A DNA stretch of 64,000 nucleotides, taken from contig NZ_KE557320.1 of assembly GCF_000442315.1 (NCBI RefSeq), positions 194,127 through 258,126 on the forward strand. Reading direction: 5' to 3'. The position numbers and the translations under genes were made by a program. Every line of letters starts with the position of its first letter. Position 1 is the first letter of the stretch. Under the pieces are notes generated by a model, which saw nothing but the letters and a program-made list of their open reading frames with translations, had not been told where the DNA came from and did not search any database. Positions 38,236 to 47,068 of this stretch are shown piece by piece. Origin of the DNA: Rubellimicrobium thermophilum DSM 16684. GTDB lineage: Bacteria > Pseudomonadota > Alphaproteobacteria > Rhodobacterales > Rhodobacteraceae.

Positions 38236-39443
38236 AGCCTCTCGATGATCGTGGCTGCCCCCATGCCGGAGGCGATGCAGAGCGTGGCCAGCCCCGTGCC
38301 CACGCCGCGCCGTTCCATCTCGTCCAGAAGCGTGCCGAGGATGATCGCGCCGGAGGCGCCGAGGGGATGGCCCATGGCGATGGCACCGCCATTGACGTTC
38401 ACCCGGTCATCCGGCACCCCGAAGGCCTGCAGGAAGCGCAGCACGACCGCCGCGAAGGCCTCGTTGACCTCGAACAGGTCGATGTCGCCGATCGTCATGC
38501 CGGCGGCCTTCAGGACCTTCTCGGTCGCCGGAATCGGCCCCGTCAGCATGATCGTCGGGTCCGATCCCACCTTGGCGGTGGCGCGGATCCGTGCACGGGG
38601 CCGCAGCCCGTGTCGCTCTCCGAACGCGGCCGAGCCGACCAGCACCCCCGCCGCTCCGTCCACGATGCCGGAGGAGTTGCCCGCATGATGGATATGCTCG
38701 ATCCGCTCCAGATGCGGATATTTCAGGATCGCCACGCGGTCGAAGCCGGGCATCGTCTCGCCCATCGCCCGGAAGGAGGGTTCGAGCGCCGCCAACTTCT
38801 GCATGTCCGTGTCGGGGCGCAGGGTCTCGTCGCGATCGAGGATCGTCAGGCCGTTGATGTCGGTCACCGGGATCACCGACCGGGCAAAGCGGCCTTCGTC
38901 CCAGGCTGCCTTGGCGCGCTTCTGGGACTGGACGGCATAGGCATCGGCCTCGTCGCGGGTGATGCCGTATTCGGTGGCGATGATGTCGGCGCTGATCCCC
39001 TGCGGCACGAAATAGGTCCTGAGGGCCAGAGACGGATCGACGGCGATGGCCGCCCCGTCCGATCCCATCGGCACGCGTCCCATCATCTCGACGCCGCCGG
39101 CGATATAGGCCTCGCCGGCGCCGGCACGGATCTGGTTGGCGGCCAGGTTCACCGCCTCGAGCCCGCTGGCGCAGAAGCGGTTGATCGACAGGCCGGGCAC
39201 GCTCTCGTCCAGCGAGGAGGCGAGGACGGCCGACCGGGCCAGGCATCCGCCCTGTTCGCCCACCTGCGTGACATTGCCCCAGATCACGTCCTCGACCGCA
39301 TCGCCCGGCAGCCCGTTGCGTTCGCGCAGCGCGTCGAGCACCAGCGCGGACAGCCGCAGCGCCGTGACCTCGTGCAGCGCGCCGTCCGGCTTGCCCTTGC
39401 CGCGGGGGGTGCGGATCGCGTCATAGATGAAGGCCTCGGCCAT
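38232..39443 (-). CDS. Acetyl-CoA acyltransferase (thiolase, FadA-like)
   Basis: Thiolase that splits 3-ketoacyl-CoA in the last step of beta-oxidation. The nucleophilic cysteine is in INRFCASGLEAVNLAA near residue 92, the active-site His in NVNGGAIAMGHPLGASGA, and the second cysteine in LATLCIASGMGAATI. The subgroup-typical VNEAFAAVVLRF is present. It has 403 residues. The island's other genes favour fatty-acid degradation over a biosynthetic acetyl-CoA acetyltransferase. Confidence 0.94.
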   Translation of the reverse strand: MAEAFIYDAIRTPRGKGKPDGALHEVTALRLSALVLDALRERNGLPGDAVEDVIWGNVTQVGEQGGCLARSAVLASSLDESVPGLSINRFCASGLEAVNLAANQIRAGAGEAYIAGGVEMMGRVPMGSDGAAIAVDPSLALRTYFVPQGISADIIATEYGITRDEADAYAVQSQKRAKAAWDEGRFARSVIPVTDINGLTILDRDETLRPDTDMQKLAALEPSFRAMGETMPGFDRVAILKYPHLERIEHIHHAGNSSGIVDGAAGVLVGSAAFGERHGLRPRARIRATAKVGSDPTIMLTGPIPATEKVLKAAGMTIGDIDLFEVNEAFAAVVLRFLQAFGVPDDRVNVNGGAIAMGHPLGASGAIILGTLLDEMERRGVGTGLATLCIASGMGAATIIERL

Positions 39444-39561
39444 CGGTCCCTCCCAAGAACGGTGTTGCCGCGTTGCGGTCCTCTCTATCAGGCTTTGCGG
39501 CCTGCTTCGCCCCCTGCCGCTGCCCTGCGCCGCAACGTCACCGGACATGGCGGCCGAGATC

Positions 39562-40210
39562 TCACCCGGCGGCGAGGGCGAGCGACGGGCTCAGCCCCTC
39601 GCGCCGGGGCATCATGTCATAGGGATGTCGCCAGCCCGGCAGGGCCGCGATCCGGTCGAGCCAGGCCGCGATGGCGGGCCATTCGTTCCGGTCAAAGCCG
39701 AAGGGCTCGGGATAGTAGAGATAGCCGCAGCAGGCGAGATCGGCGATCGTCGGTTCCCCCCCCTGCCAGCCAGTCGCCTTCGCTCAGCCGCGCCTCCAGC
39801 ACCGTGAGGGCCGCGCGCAGCCGCCCCGACAGCCAGTCGATCACGGCCGGTTCGCGTTTCCCGGGGGGCAGGAAATTGCGCAGGAAGCGCAACGTTCCGG
39901 CCTGACCCGAAATCTTGTGGTTGTCGAAGAACAGCCAGCGCAGCGTCTCCTCGCGGTCCGGGCCGAGAAGGCGCCCCGTCCGCTCCGCCGCCCAGATCTG
40001 GATCGCACCGGACTGTGTCAGCACCCGGTCTGCCAGTTCCAGCACCGGCACTTCGCCCATCGCATTGAGGCGACGAAAGGCCGGCATCCGCGTTTCGCCG
40101 TTGAAGAAGTCCACGAAGACCGGCTGCCAGTCGATGCCGCAGAGCGTGAGCGTCAGGGCGGCCTTGTAGGCATTGCCCGATTCGCCAAAGCAGTGAAGTC
40201 GCGCGATCAT
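39562..40210 (-). CDS. Glutathione S-transferase family protein (frameshift near 39760)
   Basis: GST-fold protein: the thioredoxin-like N-terminal domain (MIARLHCFGESGNAYKAAL, then MGEVPVLELADRVLTQSGAI with the cis-Pro and glutathione Ser) and the all-helical C-terminal domain. The frame breaks in the C8 run at 39756-39763. With one base changed, EGDWLAGGEPTIADLACCGY follows and the protein runs to TGA at 39562-39564 (about 216 residues), restoring the helical domain's N-capping motif. I used ATG 40210, where the family begins. It lies between thiolase and acyl-CoA dehydrogenase; the substrate is unknown. Confidence 0.88.
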
Positions 40211-40557
40211 CTCCGGCCTCCGGAAAAGGCGTCGGCGGGGCCCGGCTTCCGGCCGAAAGCCGGGCCGGGAACAGGGCGGAAAGACCGACGGCATTTACGC
40301 AATCTTAACCTTTCCCTGCTAGAAGGGGATTCGCGGCACAGGCCGGGGGCCGATGGCCGCGCAGGGAAGGGCGGTTCCGCCCGCGCTGGCGTTCCGCCCC
40401 GGATTCCGGGCTCGGGCATGGGGGCTGTCATCGGCGCCGATGCTGTCCGGCAGTCTGCCGGGCGGAGCCGGAGGCGTCCCTGCATCCATCCCCCGCCCGC
40501 AACCCGTCATCGTCATCCCCCACCGCAGGAGAATCCGTCTTGACGTTCCGACCCCTC
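40211..40557. other. Intergenic region of 347 bases without a supported gene
   Basis: It holds the CtrA-like element at 40294-40308. A 78-codon plus-strand frame (40353-40589) has no similarity I recognise, is Pro/Arg-rich and overlaps the small gene at 40558. I see no hairpin terminator or tRNA. The CtrA-like element points rightward, so an unannotated small RNA starting near 40320 is possible. Confidence 0.5.
40294..40308 (+). promoter_or_regulatory. CtrA-like site TTTA-N7-TTAA
   Basis: TTTA, seven bases, TTAACC on the plus strand. The element agrees with 668-682 beyond the half-sites, sharing ATCTTAACC, TTTCC and TGC. Its target is unknown. Confidence 0.35.
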
Positions 40558-40770
40558 TCACAGCTTCCGCTCCGGCAGCTCGGCCTTGAACAGCCGCAGC
40601 CGGTGGCCGAGGGTGTCGGCATCGGTCACGCTGTCGAAATGCTCGAAGAGGAAGCTCAGCGCCTCGCCCTCTTCCAGCCCGGCCTCTGCCGCAAAACGGC
40701 GCAGGCGGCGGAAGGCGTCTTCGGTCATGGCGACCGGAAAGCGGCGCGTCAGGCGCAGGCGCTTGGGCAT
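40558..40770 (-). CDS. Small conserved Rhodobacterales protein
   Basis: A 70-residue basic, helical protein (MPKRLRLTRRFPVAMTEDAF, then RLRRFAAEAGLEEGEALSFL and a C-terminal HRLRLFKAELPERKL). It resembles small conserved proteins of the order that I cannot name. The N-terminal part has a ribbon-helix-helix-like pattern (basic strand, then two helices), which would suggest DNA binding, but this is inference. It starts 27 bases after the acyl-CoA dehydrogenase stop on the same strand. Confidence 0.65.
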   Translation of the reverse strand: MPKRLRLTRRFPVAMTEDAFRRLRRFAAEAGLEEGEALSFLFEHFDSVTDADTLGHRLRLFKAELPERKL

Positions 40771-40797
40771 CGGCTCTCTCCCCTTGCGGGGAGCAGC

Positions 40798-42580
40798 CTA
40801 GAAGGCTTCCGGCGGAAGCGCCATGACCGTCTCGCCGCCTGCGCGGATGCGGGCCAGATGCAGCGCCGTCGCCGGCAGGACGCGGGCGGCATGGTAGCGC
40901 GCCGTGGCCAGCTTCGCCTCGAGGAAGGCACGATCGCCCCGCCCTTCGGCCAGGGCCCGGCGTGCCGCGGCCGCCATGCGCGCCCACATCAGGCCGAGGC
41001 AGACATGCCCCATCAGATGCATGAAGTCGGTCGCCCCGGCCAGGGCATCCTGCGGCGCCTTGGCCGCGCGCTCCATGAACAGCATCGCCGCGGCCTGAAG
41101 GTCCTTGGATGCGGCCTTGAGCGGTTCGAGAACCGAAGCGCGGATGTCCGCGTCGTCTTCATGTGCGCGGATGGTGCCCTTCACCTCCTCGAGGAAGGCC
41201 ATGAAGGGCTTTCCCCCCTGCAGCGGGAGCTTGCGCGCCACGAGGTCGAGCGCCTGGATGCCGTTGGCCCCTTCGTAGATCATGGCGATGCGGGCATCGC
41301 GCACGAACTGGGAGATGCCGGTCTCCTCGATATAGCCATGTCCGCCGAAGATCTGCTGCGCGGCGACGGTCATCTCGAAACCGCGGTCGGTCAGGAATCC
41401 CTTGAGCACCGGGATGAGCAGCGACACAAGGGCTTCGGCCTCGGCATCGCCCTGCCGTCGGGACCGGTCGATCAGCATCGCCGCCCAGTAGGCGAAGGCC
41501 CGTGCGCCTTCGACAAAGGCCTTCTGGTCCATGAGATTGCGGCGGATATCGGGATGCACGATGAGGGGGTCGGCGGTCGGTCCGGCATTGTCGGCACGCC
41601 TGAGGGGGTCGCGCCCCTGCAGCCGCTCCTTCGCCCAGGCCCGGGCGTTCTGGTAGGCGATCTCGGCCTGTGCGTAACCCTGAAGTCCCACGCCCAGCCG
41701 CGCCTCGTTCATCATCGTGAACATGGCGCGCATCCCCTTGTGCTCCTCCCCGAGGAGCCAGCCGGTCGCCCCGTCGTAGTTCATGACGCAGGTGGCGTTG
41801 CCGTGGATGCCCATCTTGTGCTCGATCTTCCCGCAGGAGAGCGTGTTGCGCTCTCCGGGGCGAGCCGTCCTCCCGCGGGAGGAACTTCGGCACGATGAAG
41901 AGGGAGATGCCCTTTGTCCCCTCCGGTCCGCCGGGGATCTTGGCCAGCACGAGATGGACGATGTTATCCGCCAGGTCGTGCTCTCCGGCCGAGATGAAGA
42001 TCTTCTGCCCCGTGATGGCATAGGTTCCGTCGCCCTTCGGTTCGGCCCGCGTGCGCATCAGGCCCAGATCCGTGCCCGCATGGGGCTCGGTCAGGTTCAT
42101 GGTGCCTGTCCATTCGCAGGTGGTGAGCCTGGGCAGGTAGAGGGCTTTCTGCGCTTCGCTGCCATGGGCCGCGATGGCCGAGTAGGCGCCATGGGTCAGG
42201 CCCTGATACATGTTCAGCGCCATGTTGGCCGAGACGAAGGCCTCCTGCGCGGCGGTATGCATCAGATGGGGCAGGCCCTGTCCGCCATATTCGGGGTCGC
42301 AGTCCATCGCGGTCCAGCCGCCTTCGCGCAGGGCCTCGAAGGCCTCGCGAAAGCCCGGCGGGGTGCGCACGATGCCGTTCTCGAGGGTGCAGCCCTCGCG
42401 GTCGCCGACTTCGTTGAGGGGAAGGAGGCGTTCCTCGGCCAGCTTGCCCGCTTCGCCGAGGATGGCGGCCGTCGTGTCGCGATCGAGATCGGGATAGCCG
42501 GGCACGTCCTGGGCGGCGACATCCAGCACCTCGTGCAGGACGAACTGCATGTCCTCGATCGGGCTGCGGTAAAGCTGCAT
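40798..42580 (-). CDS. Acyl-CoA dehydrogenase, large DmdC-like form (frameshift near 41858)
   Basis: FAD-dependent acyl-CoA dehydrogenase with the extra C-terminal domain of the 590-600-residue class, which includes fatty acyl-CoA enzymes and DmdC of the dimethylsulfoniopropionate pathway. N-terminal part: [20 protein letters not shown] and [20 protein letters not shown]. After the frame change: [20 protein letters not shown], then [20 protein letters not shown] and [18 protein letters not shown]. Removing one base from the run at 41857-41860 gives [20 protein letters not shown] and joins the halves (about 594 residues). Substrate range is not decided by sequence; the thiolase and hydratase nearby favour fatty acids. 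Confidence 0.92.
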
Positions 42581-42610
42581 CTCTCCCCCTCTGTGTGGCG
42601 CTGTGGGGCC

Positions 42611-43009
42611 TCAGGCGGCGTCCGCCTTGCGGTCCTCCTGCTTCAATTCGGCCCGTCCCCGGGCCAGTTCCGCCTCAAGCTCCGCGATGGCCGCCTCGAG
42701 TCGGGCGCGTTCCGCACGCATCCGGGCCAGATGGGCCTCGCCCAGTTCGATCGCCCGGGCGAGCTGGGCCTCGCGTCCCCGGCCGCCGTCCCACATGTCG
42801 AGAAGCTGGCGGATCTCCTCGAGCGAGAAGCCGAACCGCTTGCCCTTGAGGATCAGGGCCAGGCGCGCGCGGTCGGCCTTGCGGTAGAGCCGCCGCGTTC
42901 CCTGGCGGATGGGGAACAGCAGCTCCTTCGCCTCGTAGAATCGCAAGGCGCGCGGGGTCACGTCATAGGCCTCGCACATCTGGCGGATGGTCATGATCTG
43001 TTCGGTCAT
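42611..43009 (-). CDS. MerR-family transcriptional regulator
   Basis: A 132-residue MerR-type regulator: winged helix (IMTIRQMCEAYDVTPRALRF, then YEAKELLFPIRQGTRRLYRK) with a long C-terminal coiled coil (RMRAERARLEAAIAELEAEL). There is no metal-binding cysteine loop, so an organic ligand or acyl-CoA is more likely than a metal. It is 30 bases upstream of the acyl-CoA dehydrogenase. A 36% to 50%-looking paralog lies at 43253; the two share RFGFSLEEIRQ. Confidence 0.9.
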   Translation of the reverse strand: MTEQIMTIRQMCEAYDVTPRALRFYEAKELLFPIRQGTRRLYRKADRARLALILKGKRFGFSLEEIRQLLDMWDGGRGREAQLARAIELGEAHLARMRAERARLEAAIAELEAELARGRAELKQEDRKADAA

Positions 43010-43112
43010 CGGTTCGGTTATCCCTGCCGGGTGAATATTGTCCGGCGGGCCAGATGGGCCGTCCTGCGTTCCTGCACAAGCTCTTACCCGACAGGATTGC
43101 GTGATGCGCAGT

Positions 43113-43152
43113 ATGACGCCGCGTCACGGAGGCGGCTGCGCCGTGACGTCAT
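43113..43152. promoter_or_regulatory. Nested dyad between the two MerR genes
   Basis: A perfect 8-base inverted repeat (CGTCACGG at 43122-43129, CCGTGACG at 43141-43148, 11 bases apart) is extended by outer ATGACG and CGTCAT arms. It lies 104 bases upstream of the 42611-43009 MerR gene and may be its operator. A transcription hairpin after the upstream MerR gene is the alternative; no T-run is present. Confidence 0.5.
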
Positions 43153-43252
43153 CGACAGCAGGGCAAGTGGCGCCGGGCTGCCCGGCACCAGGGCTGCCGT
43201 GTCGGGCGCCCTGGGGCGCCGGGGTGCTGCCGGATGCGGCAGAGGGGGGGCT

Positions 43253-43657
43253 TCAGTCCCGGCCGGGCAGGGTGGTTCCGGGCAGGGTGGTTGCGGTCTC
43301 GTCGCGCAGGCGGCGCAATTCGGCGATCGTGTCCTCGAGGTTCCGCTTCTGCTGTTCGAGAGCGATGATCTGACGGTCGGCCAGTTCCAGCCAGCGGCGC
43401 ATCTGCGCCTCGGTGCCTTCCTTCTCGTAGATGAGGAGCCACTGACGGATCTCCTCGAGCGAGAAGCCGAATCGCCGCCCGCGCAGGATCAGGGTCATCC
43501 GTGCCAGCTCGCGTGGGCCGTACCACCTTGCCCGCCCTTCCTTCTCGGGGCGGAGCAGCTCGATATACTCGTAATAGCGCAGCGTCCGGGGTGTCACCTC
43601 GAAGCGCGCGCACATCTCCTTGAAGGACAGCCGGACCCGGGTCTTGTCGTCTGTCAT
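43253..43657 (-). CDS. MerR-family transcriptional regulator (paralog)
   Basis: A second MerR-type regulator, about 134 residues, with the winged helix LSFKEMCARFEVTPRTLRYY followed by EYIELLRPEKEGRARWYGPR, and a coiled coil (DRQIIALEQQKRNLEDTIAE). ATG 43657 (MTDDKTRVRLSFKEM) aligns with its paralog and follows GAGAAAGG; an upstream ATG at 43672 adds MREKG. The C-terminal ATTLPGTTLPGRD is an imperfect repeat. Paired MerR paralogs upstream of acyl-CoA genes suggest control of beta-oxidation, similar in concept to LiuR-type regulators. Confidence 0.88.
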   Translation of the reverse strand: MTDDKTRVRLSFKEMCARFEVTPRTLRYYEYIELLRPEKEGRARWYGPRELARMTLILRGRRFGFSLEEIRQWLLIYEKEGTEAQMRRWLELADRQIIALEQQKRNLEDTIAELRRLRDETATTLPGTTLPGRD

Positions 43658-43739
43658 GCCTTTCTCTCGCATCGGGCGAATCTACTCTTCTCCCGCCGTG
43701 GGGACAACTGCCGCCCCCGGCGTCCGGTTCGCCAGGGGC

Positions 43740-43768
43740 TTGCGCCTGCCGTGTCGGCTGCCATAGCT
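43740..43768 (+). promoter_or_regulatory. Candidate promoter of the thioesterase operon (leaderless)
   Basis: TTGCGC and ATAGCT with a 17-base spacer end 7 bases before the ATG at 43776. Transcription would start at or next to the start codon, and I see no Shine-Dalgarno sequence, so the mRNA would be leaderless. Confidence 0.45.
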
Positions 43769-43775
43769 GTCTCTC

Positions 43776-44210
43776 ATGCAGGTTGCGAACCCCGAGGACA
43801 GGGACCGGATTGCGCGTGCCTTTCTGGCCGCACTTCCCTTTGCACGCGAACTGGGGATCACTTTGGCCGAGATCGGCGAGGGATCGGCCCGGATGACGAT
43901 GCCCTGGGATGCCCGTCTCGTCGGCGATCCGGAAACGGGGGTCATCCATGGCGGGGCGGTGTTCGCGCTGATGGATACCTGTGCCTCGGCGGCGGTTCTG
44001 TCGCATCCGGGCCGTCCCCGCCACACGGCGACACTGGATCTGCGGATCGACTACATGCGCCCTGCGATCCCCGGAAGGACGATCGAGGCGCGGGCGGAAT
44101 GCTATCACATGACACGCACCGTAGCCTTCGTACGGGCCAGCGCCGGGGATGGGGACGAGCGCCCTCTCGCCACGGCGACGGGTACCTTCGCGGTCGAAGG
44201 GGCGCTCTGA
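43776..44210 (+). CDS. PaaI-type hotdog thioesterase
   Basis: A 144-residue hotdog-fold acyl-CoA thioesterase. The family motif is [20 protein letters not shown] near residues 56-75, with [18 protein letters not shown] following. It probably releases free acids and CoA from aryl- or acyl-CoA esters. It is the first gene of the run thioesterase-thioesterase-MATE, with overlapping start and stop codons, and appears to be translated from a leaderless message. Confidence 0.9.
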   Translation: MQVANPEDRDRIARAFLAALPFARELGITLAEIGEGSARMTMPWDARLVGDPETGVIHGGAVFALMDTCASAAVLSHPGRPRHTATLDLRIDYMRPAIPGRTIEARAECYHMTRTVAFVRASAGDGDERPLATATGTFAVEGAL

Positions 44211-44737
44211 TGGCCCGGCCGGAGCCGGTGCAGGTCGTCAAGGAACGGCGCGATGCGGCGCTGGCGCGGCTGGTCGACGGCGTGCCCTTCGCGGCTTTCC
44301 TGGGCATGCGCTTCGACCGGCGCGGGGACGAACTGACAGCCCTGCTGCCCTATCGGGACGGGCTGATCGGCAATCCCGTGCTGCCGGCGCTGCATGGCGG
44401 CGCGACAGCGGCCTTTCTCGAGACGGCCGCCATCATCGAGCTGGCCTGGGCCCAGCTCTGGGAGGCGATGGAGGCCGGCCGCCTGCCGCCCGAGGGACGC
44501 CTGCCGCTGCCCAAGACGATCACCTTCACGGTGGATTATCTGCGAAGTGGCTTGCCCCGTGACGCCTATGCCCGGGCCAGGGTCGCCCGTTCGGGGCGGC
44601 GATTCGCCTCGGTTCATGTGGAGGCATGGCAGGATACACGCAGTCGCCCCTTCGCCCAGGCGACCGGCCATTTCCTGATGCCCGAGGCGGCGGGGCAGGG
44701 CTCGGAGCCGGCCGGTGCCCGGCCGTCGGACGGGTGA
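44210..44737 (+). CDS. PaaI-type hotdog thioesterase, second copy
   Basis: A 175-residue hotdog protein, divergent from its neighbour. It keeps PVLPALHGGATAAFLETAAI near residue 60 and ITFTVDYLRSGLPRDAYARA but has a longer central insert (WEAMEAGRLPPEGRLPLPK). Two adjacent hotdog domains could assemble as a heteromer. ATG 44210 shares its A with the preceding TGA. The MATE gene begins with GTG overlapping this gene's stop. Confidence 0.88.
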   Translation: MARPEPVQVVKERRDAALARLVDGVPFAAFLGMRFDRRGDELTALLPYRDGLIGNPVLPALHGGATAAFLETAAIIELAWAQLWEAMEAGRLPPEGRLPLPKTITFTVDYLRSGLPRDAYARARVARSGRRFASVHVEAWQDTRSRPFAQATGHFLMPEAAGQGSEPAGARPSDG

Positions 44738-46083
44738 GCGCCGCCGCCCCGGGCAGCCCGGCCGCCGCGCCCCAGCCGGTCACGCATGGCCGGGTGCTGC
44801 GCATCGCCCTGCCGATCATCCTGTCGAACCTGACGGTGCCCCTTCTTGGGGCCGTCGATACCGGTGTCGTAGGTCAGCTCGGGCAGGCCGAACTCATCGG
44901 GGCCGTGGGCCTTGGCGCCACGCTGCTGGCTGCGATCTACTGGCTCTTCGGATTTCTGCGCATGGGAACCACGGGCCTGACGGCACAGGCCGTGGGCGCC
45001 GGCGACAGGACCGAGGTCGCCGCCCATCTGTGGCGGGCGCTGCTCGTGGGGCTCTCGGGGGGGCTGCTGCTCGTGCTGCTCCAGCCCCTCCTGATCGGGG
45101 GTGCCCTGGCACTGTCTCCTGCCGGCCCCGAGGTGGAGATGCTAGCCCGGGACTATCTGGCCATCCGCATCTGGACGGCCCCTGCGGCCATTGCGCTCTT
45201 CGGGATCAATGGCTGGCTCATCGGACAGGAAAGGACAGGTGCGGTCCTTGCCGTTCAGCTTGGCATGAACGGGCTGAATGTCGCGCTCGACCTGTGGTTC
45301 GTTCTTGCCCTCGGCTGGGGGGTCAGGGGTGTTGCCGCGGCCACCGCTCTGTCCGAACTGGCCGGATGCCTGTGGGGGCTGTGGTTGTGCCGCGCCGCCT
45401 TCTGTGGCCGGATCTGGCGCGAAAGGGCGCGTCTCTTCGCGCCGGCGCCGCTGCGGCGGATGGCGGCCGTCAACCGTGACATCCTCGTCCGCGGCCTGCT
45501 GATCGAGGCGGTGTTCGTCGCCGCCCTGTTCCAGGGAGCCGCGATGGGCGATGTCACGCTGGCCGCCAATCAGGTGCTGATGCAGTTCCTGACCCTGTCG
45601 GCCTATGCACTCGACGGTTTTGCCTTCGCGGCCGAGACGCTTGTGGGGCAGGCCTTCGGCGCCCGGATGCGGGGAATGCTGACGCGTGCCCTGCATCTGG
45701 CGGCCCTGTGGGGGGCAGGGGGCGCGGCCTTGCTGTCACTAGGGTTCCTGCTTGCCGGCCCCAGGCTGATCGATCTGATGACGACAGCCCCGGATGTACG
45801 CCTGGCAGCACGGATCTGGATGCCCTGGGCGGCATTGGCCCCGCTGTCGGGCGTGGCGGCCTTCATGCTCGATGGGGCCTTTGTCGGGGCCACGCGCACG
45901 CGCGACATGCGGGACATGATGGCGCTGGCCGTGATCCTCTACTTCGCGGCCCTCTGGCCGCTTGTCCGGGTCTTCGGCAATCACGGGCTCTGGGCCGCCC
46001 TGCATCTGAGCCTTGTCGCCCGAGCCCTGTTCCTCGGGCTGCGCTTTCCGGCTCTGCTGCGCGCGGCTGGACAGGCAGGATGA
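44734..46083 (+). CDS. MATE-family efflux transporter (DinF-like)
   Basis: A 12-helix multidrug and toxin extrusion transporter that exports organic cations in exchange for Na+ or H+. The first repeat begins GRVLRIALPIILSNLTVPLL and shows TGVVGQLGQAELIGAVGLG; the second is around AAMGDVTLAANQVLMQFLTL and ALDGFAFAAETLVGQAFGAR, the latter being typical of DinF-type members. I place the start at GTG 44734 because it overlaps the preceding stop (GTGA); 449 residues result. The substrate is unknown. Confidence 0.92.
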   Translation: MSAAAPGSPAAAPQPVTHGRVLRIALPIILSNLTVPLLGAVDTGVVGQLGQAELIGAVGLGATLLAAIYWLFGFLRMGTTGLTAQAVGAGDRTEVAAHLWRALLVGLSGGLLLVLLQPLLIGGALALSPAGPEVEMLARDYLAIRIWTAPAAIALFGINGWLIGQERTGAVLAVQLGMNGLNVALDLWFVLALGWGVRGVAAATALSELAGCLWGLWLCRAAFCGRIWRERARLFAPAPLRRMAAVNRDILVRGLLIEAVFVAALFQGAAMGDVTLAANQVLMQFLTLSAYALDGFAFAAETLVGQAFGARMRGMLTRALHLAALWGAGGAALLSLGFLLAGPRLIDLMTTAPDVRLAARIWMPWAALAPLSGVAAFMLDGAFVGATRTRDMRDMMALAVILYFAALWPLVRVFGNHGLWAALHLSLVARALFLGLRFPALLRAAGQAG

Positions 46084-46093
46084 TCAGGGCTTG

Positions 46094-47068
46094 ATGGGCG
46101 CCATGACCGATCCCCTTCTTCTGGCCCGTGCCGTGGCCGCGGGCGACCGTCGTGCCCTGTCGCGCGCGATCACGCTGGTCGAAAGCACGCGGTCCGATCA
46201 CCGCGCTGCGGCCGAGGCGATGCTGGCCGCGCTGCCCCGGCGCGATCCCGCGATCCGGCTTGGTCTGACCGGCACGCCCGGCGCAGGCAAGAGCACGCTG
46301 ATCGAGGCCCTGGGAACCCGTCTCACGGCGCAGGGGCGGCGTGTTGCCGTTCTGGCCGTGGATCCGTCCTCGGCCCGTTCGGGGGGCTCGATTCTCGGCG
46401 ACAGGACGCGGATGGACCGTCTCGCCCGCGATCCGCGCGCCTATGTCCGGCCTTCGCCGGCGGGGGCAGAGCTGGGCGGCGTGGCCCGGCGCACGCGCGA
46501 GGCGATCCTGCTCTGCGAAGGGGCGGGATTCGATGTGGTGATCGTCGAGACCGTTGGCGTCGGCCAGTCCGAGACCCTGGCGGCGGGAATGACGGATCTC
46601 TTCGCCCTTGTCCTGGCCCCCCATGGCGGGGACGATCTGCAGGGCATCAAGCGCGGCATCGTGGAGGTGGCGGATCTCATCCTTGTCAACAAGGCCGACC
46701 GCGATCCGCAGGCGGCCCGGCAGGCGGTCGGCGATTATGCCGCGGCGTTGCGGCTGCTGCGCGCCAGGACCGGCGATCCCGAGGGCTGGCCTCGGGCGAT
46801 GGCCGTCTCGGCCATGACCGGCGAGGGACTGGACGAGGCCTGGCAGGCGCTTGCGGATCTTTGGCTCTGGCGCTGCGAGAGGGGCCTGCTCGAGCGGCAG
46901 CGCGCGGCCCAGCGGCGCGCCTGGTTCGAGGAAGAGTTGCACGCACAGGCCCTCGAGAAGGCCCTGGCCGACCCGGCCCTGGCCGCAGCGATCCCCCGCC
47001 TCGCCGACGAAGCCGCGGCGGGCCGCCTTCTGCCGGGCGAGGCGGCGCGGCGGGCGCTTGGCGGATGA
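46094..47068 (+). CDS. meaB: GTPase MeaB (methylmalonyl-CoA mutase chaperone)
   Basis: G3E-type GTPase that protects and reloads cobalamin-dependent methylmalonyl-CoA mutase. The P-loop is LGLTGTPGAGKSTLIEALG, followed by VDPSSARSGGSILGDRTRM, switch regions with ETVGVGQSE, and the guanine motif LVNKADRD. The sequence is 324 residues, with the helical C-terminus typical of MeaB/ArgK. The start is ATG 46094 (MGAMTDP); ATG 46103 is a close alternative. No mutase or epimerase gene is in the window, so it serves a partner encoded elsewhere. ATGA couples it to the hydrolase. Confidence 0.94.
   Translation: MGAMTDPLLLARAVAAGDRRALSRAITLVESTRSDHRAAAEAMLAALPRRDPAIRLGLTGTPGAGKSTLIEALGTRLTAQGRRVAVLAVDPSSARSGGSILGDRTRMDRLARDPRAYVRPSPAGAELGGVARRTREAILLCEGAGFDVVIVETVGVGQSETLAAGMTDLFALVLAPHGGDDLQGIKRGIVEVADLILVNKADRDPQAARQAVGDYAAALRLLRARTGDPEGWPRAMAVSAMTGEGLDEAWQALADLWLWRCERGLLERQRAAQRRAWFEEELHAQALEKALADPALAAAIPRLADEAAAGRLLPGEAARRALGG

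Noticed and set aside
39471-39537. CGTTGCGG and CCGCAACG arms 51 bases apart upstream of the thiolase
   Set aside because: The arms match, but the spacing is large and the region is GC-rich, so chance is likely.
40353-40589. 78-codon plus-strand frame downstream of the CtrA-like element
   Set aside because: Pro/Arg-rich, no recognisable motif, overlaps the conserved small gene at 40558. A small RNA is as likely; kept as a note only.
43278-43300. Repeated GTGGTTCCGGGCAGG near the MerR 3' end
   Set aside because: Internal duplication of a few codons (TTLPG TTLPG) in the tail of the gene; not a separate element.
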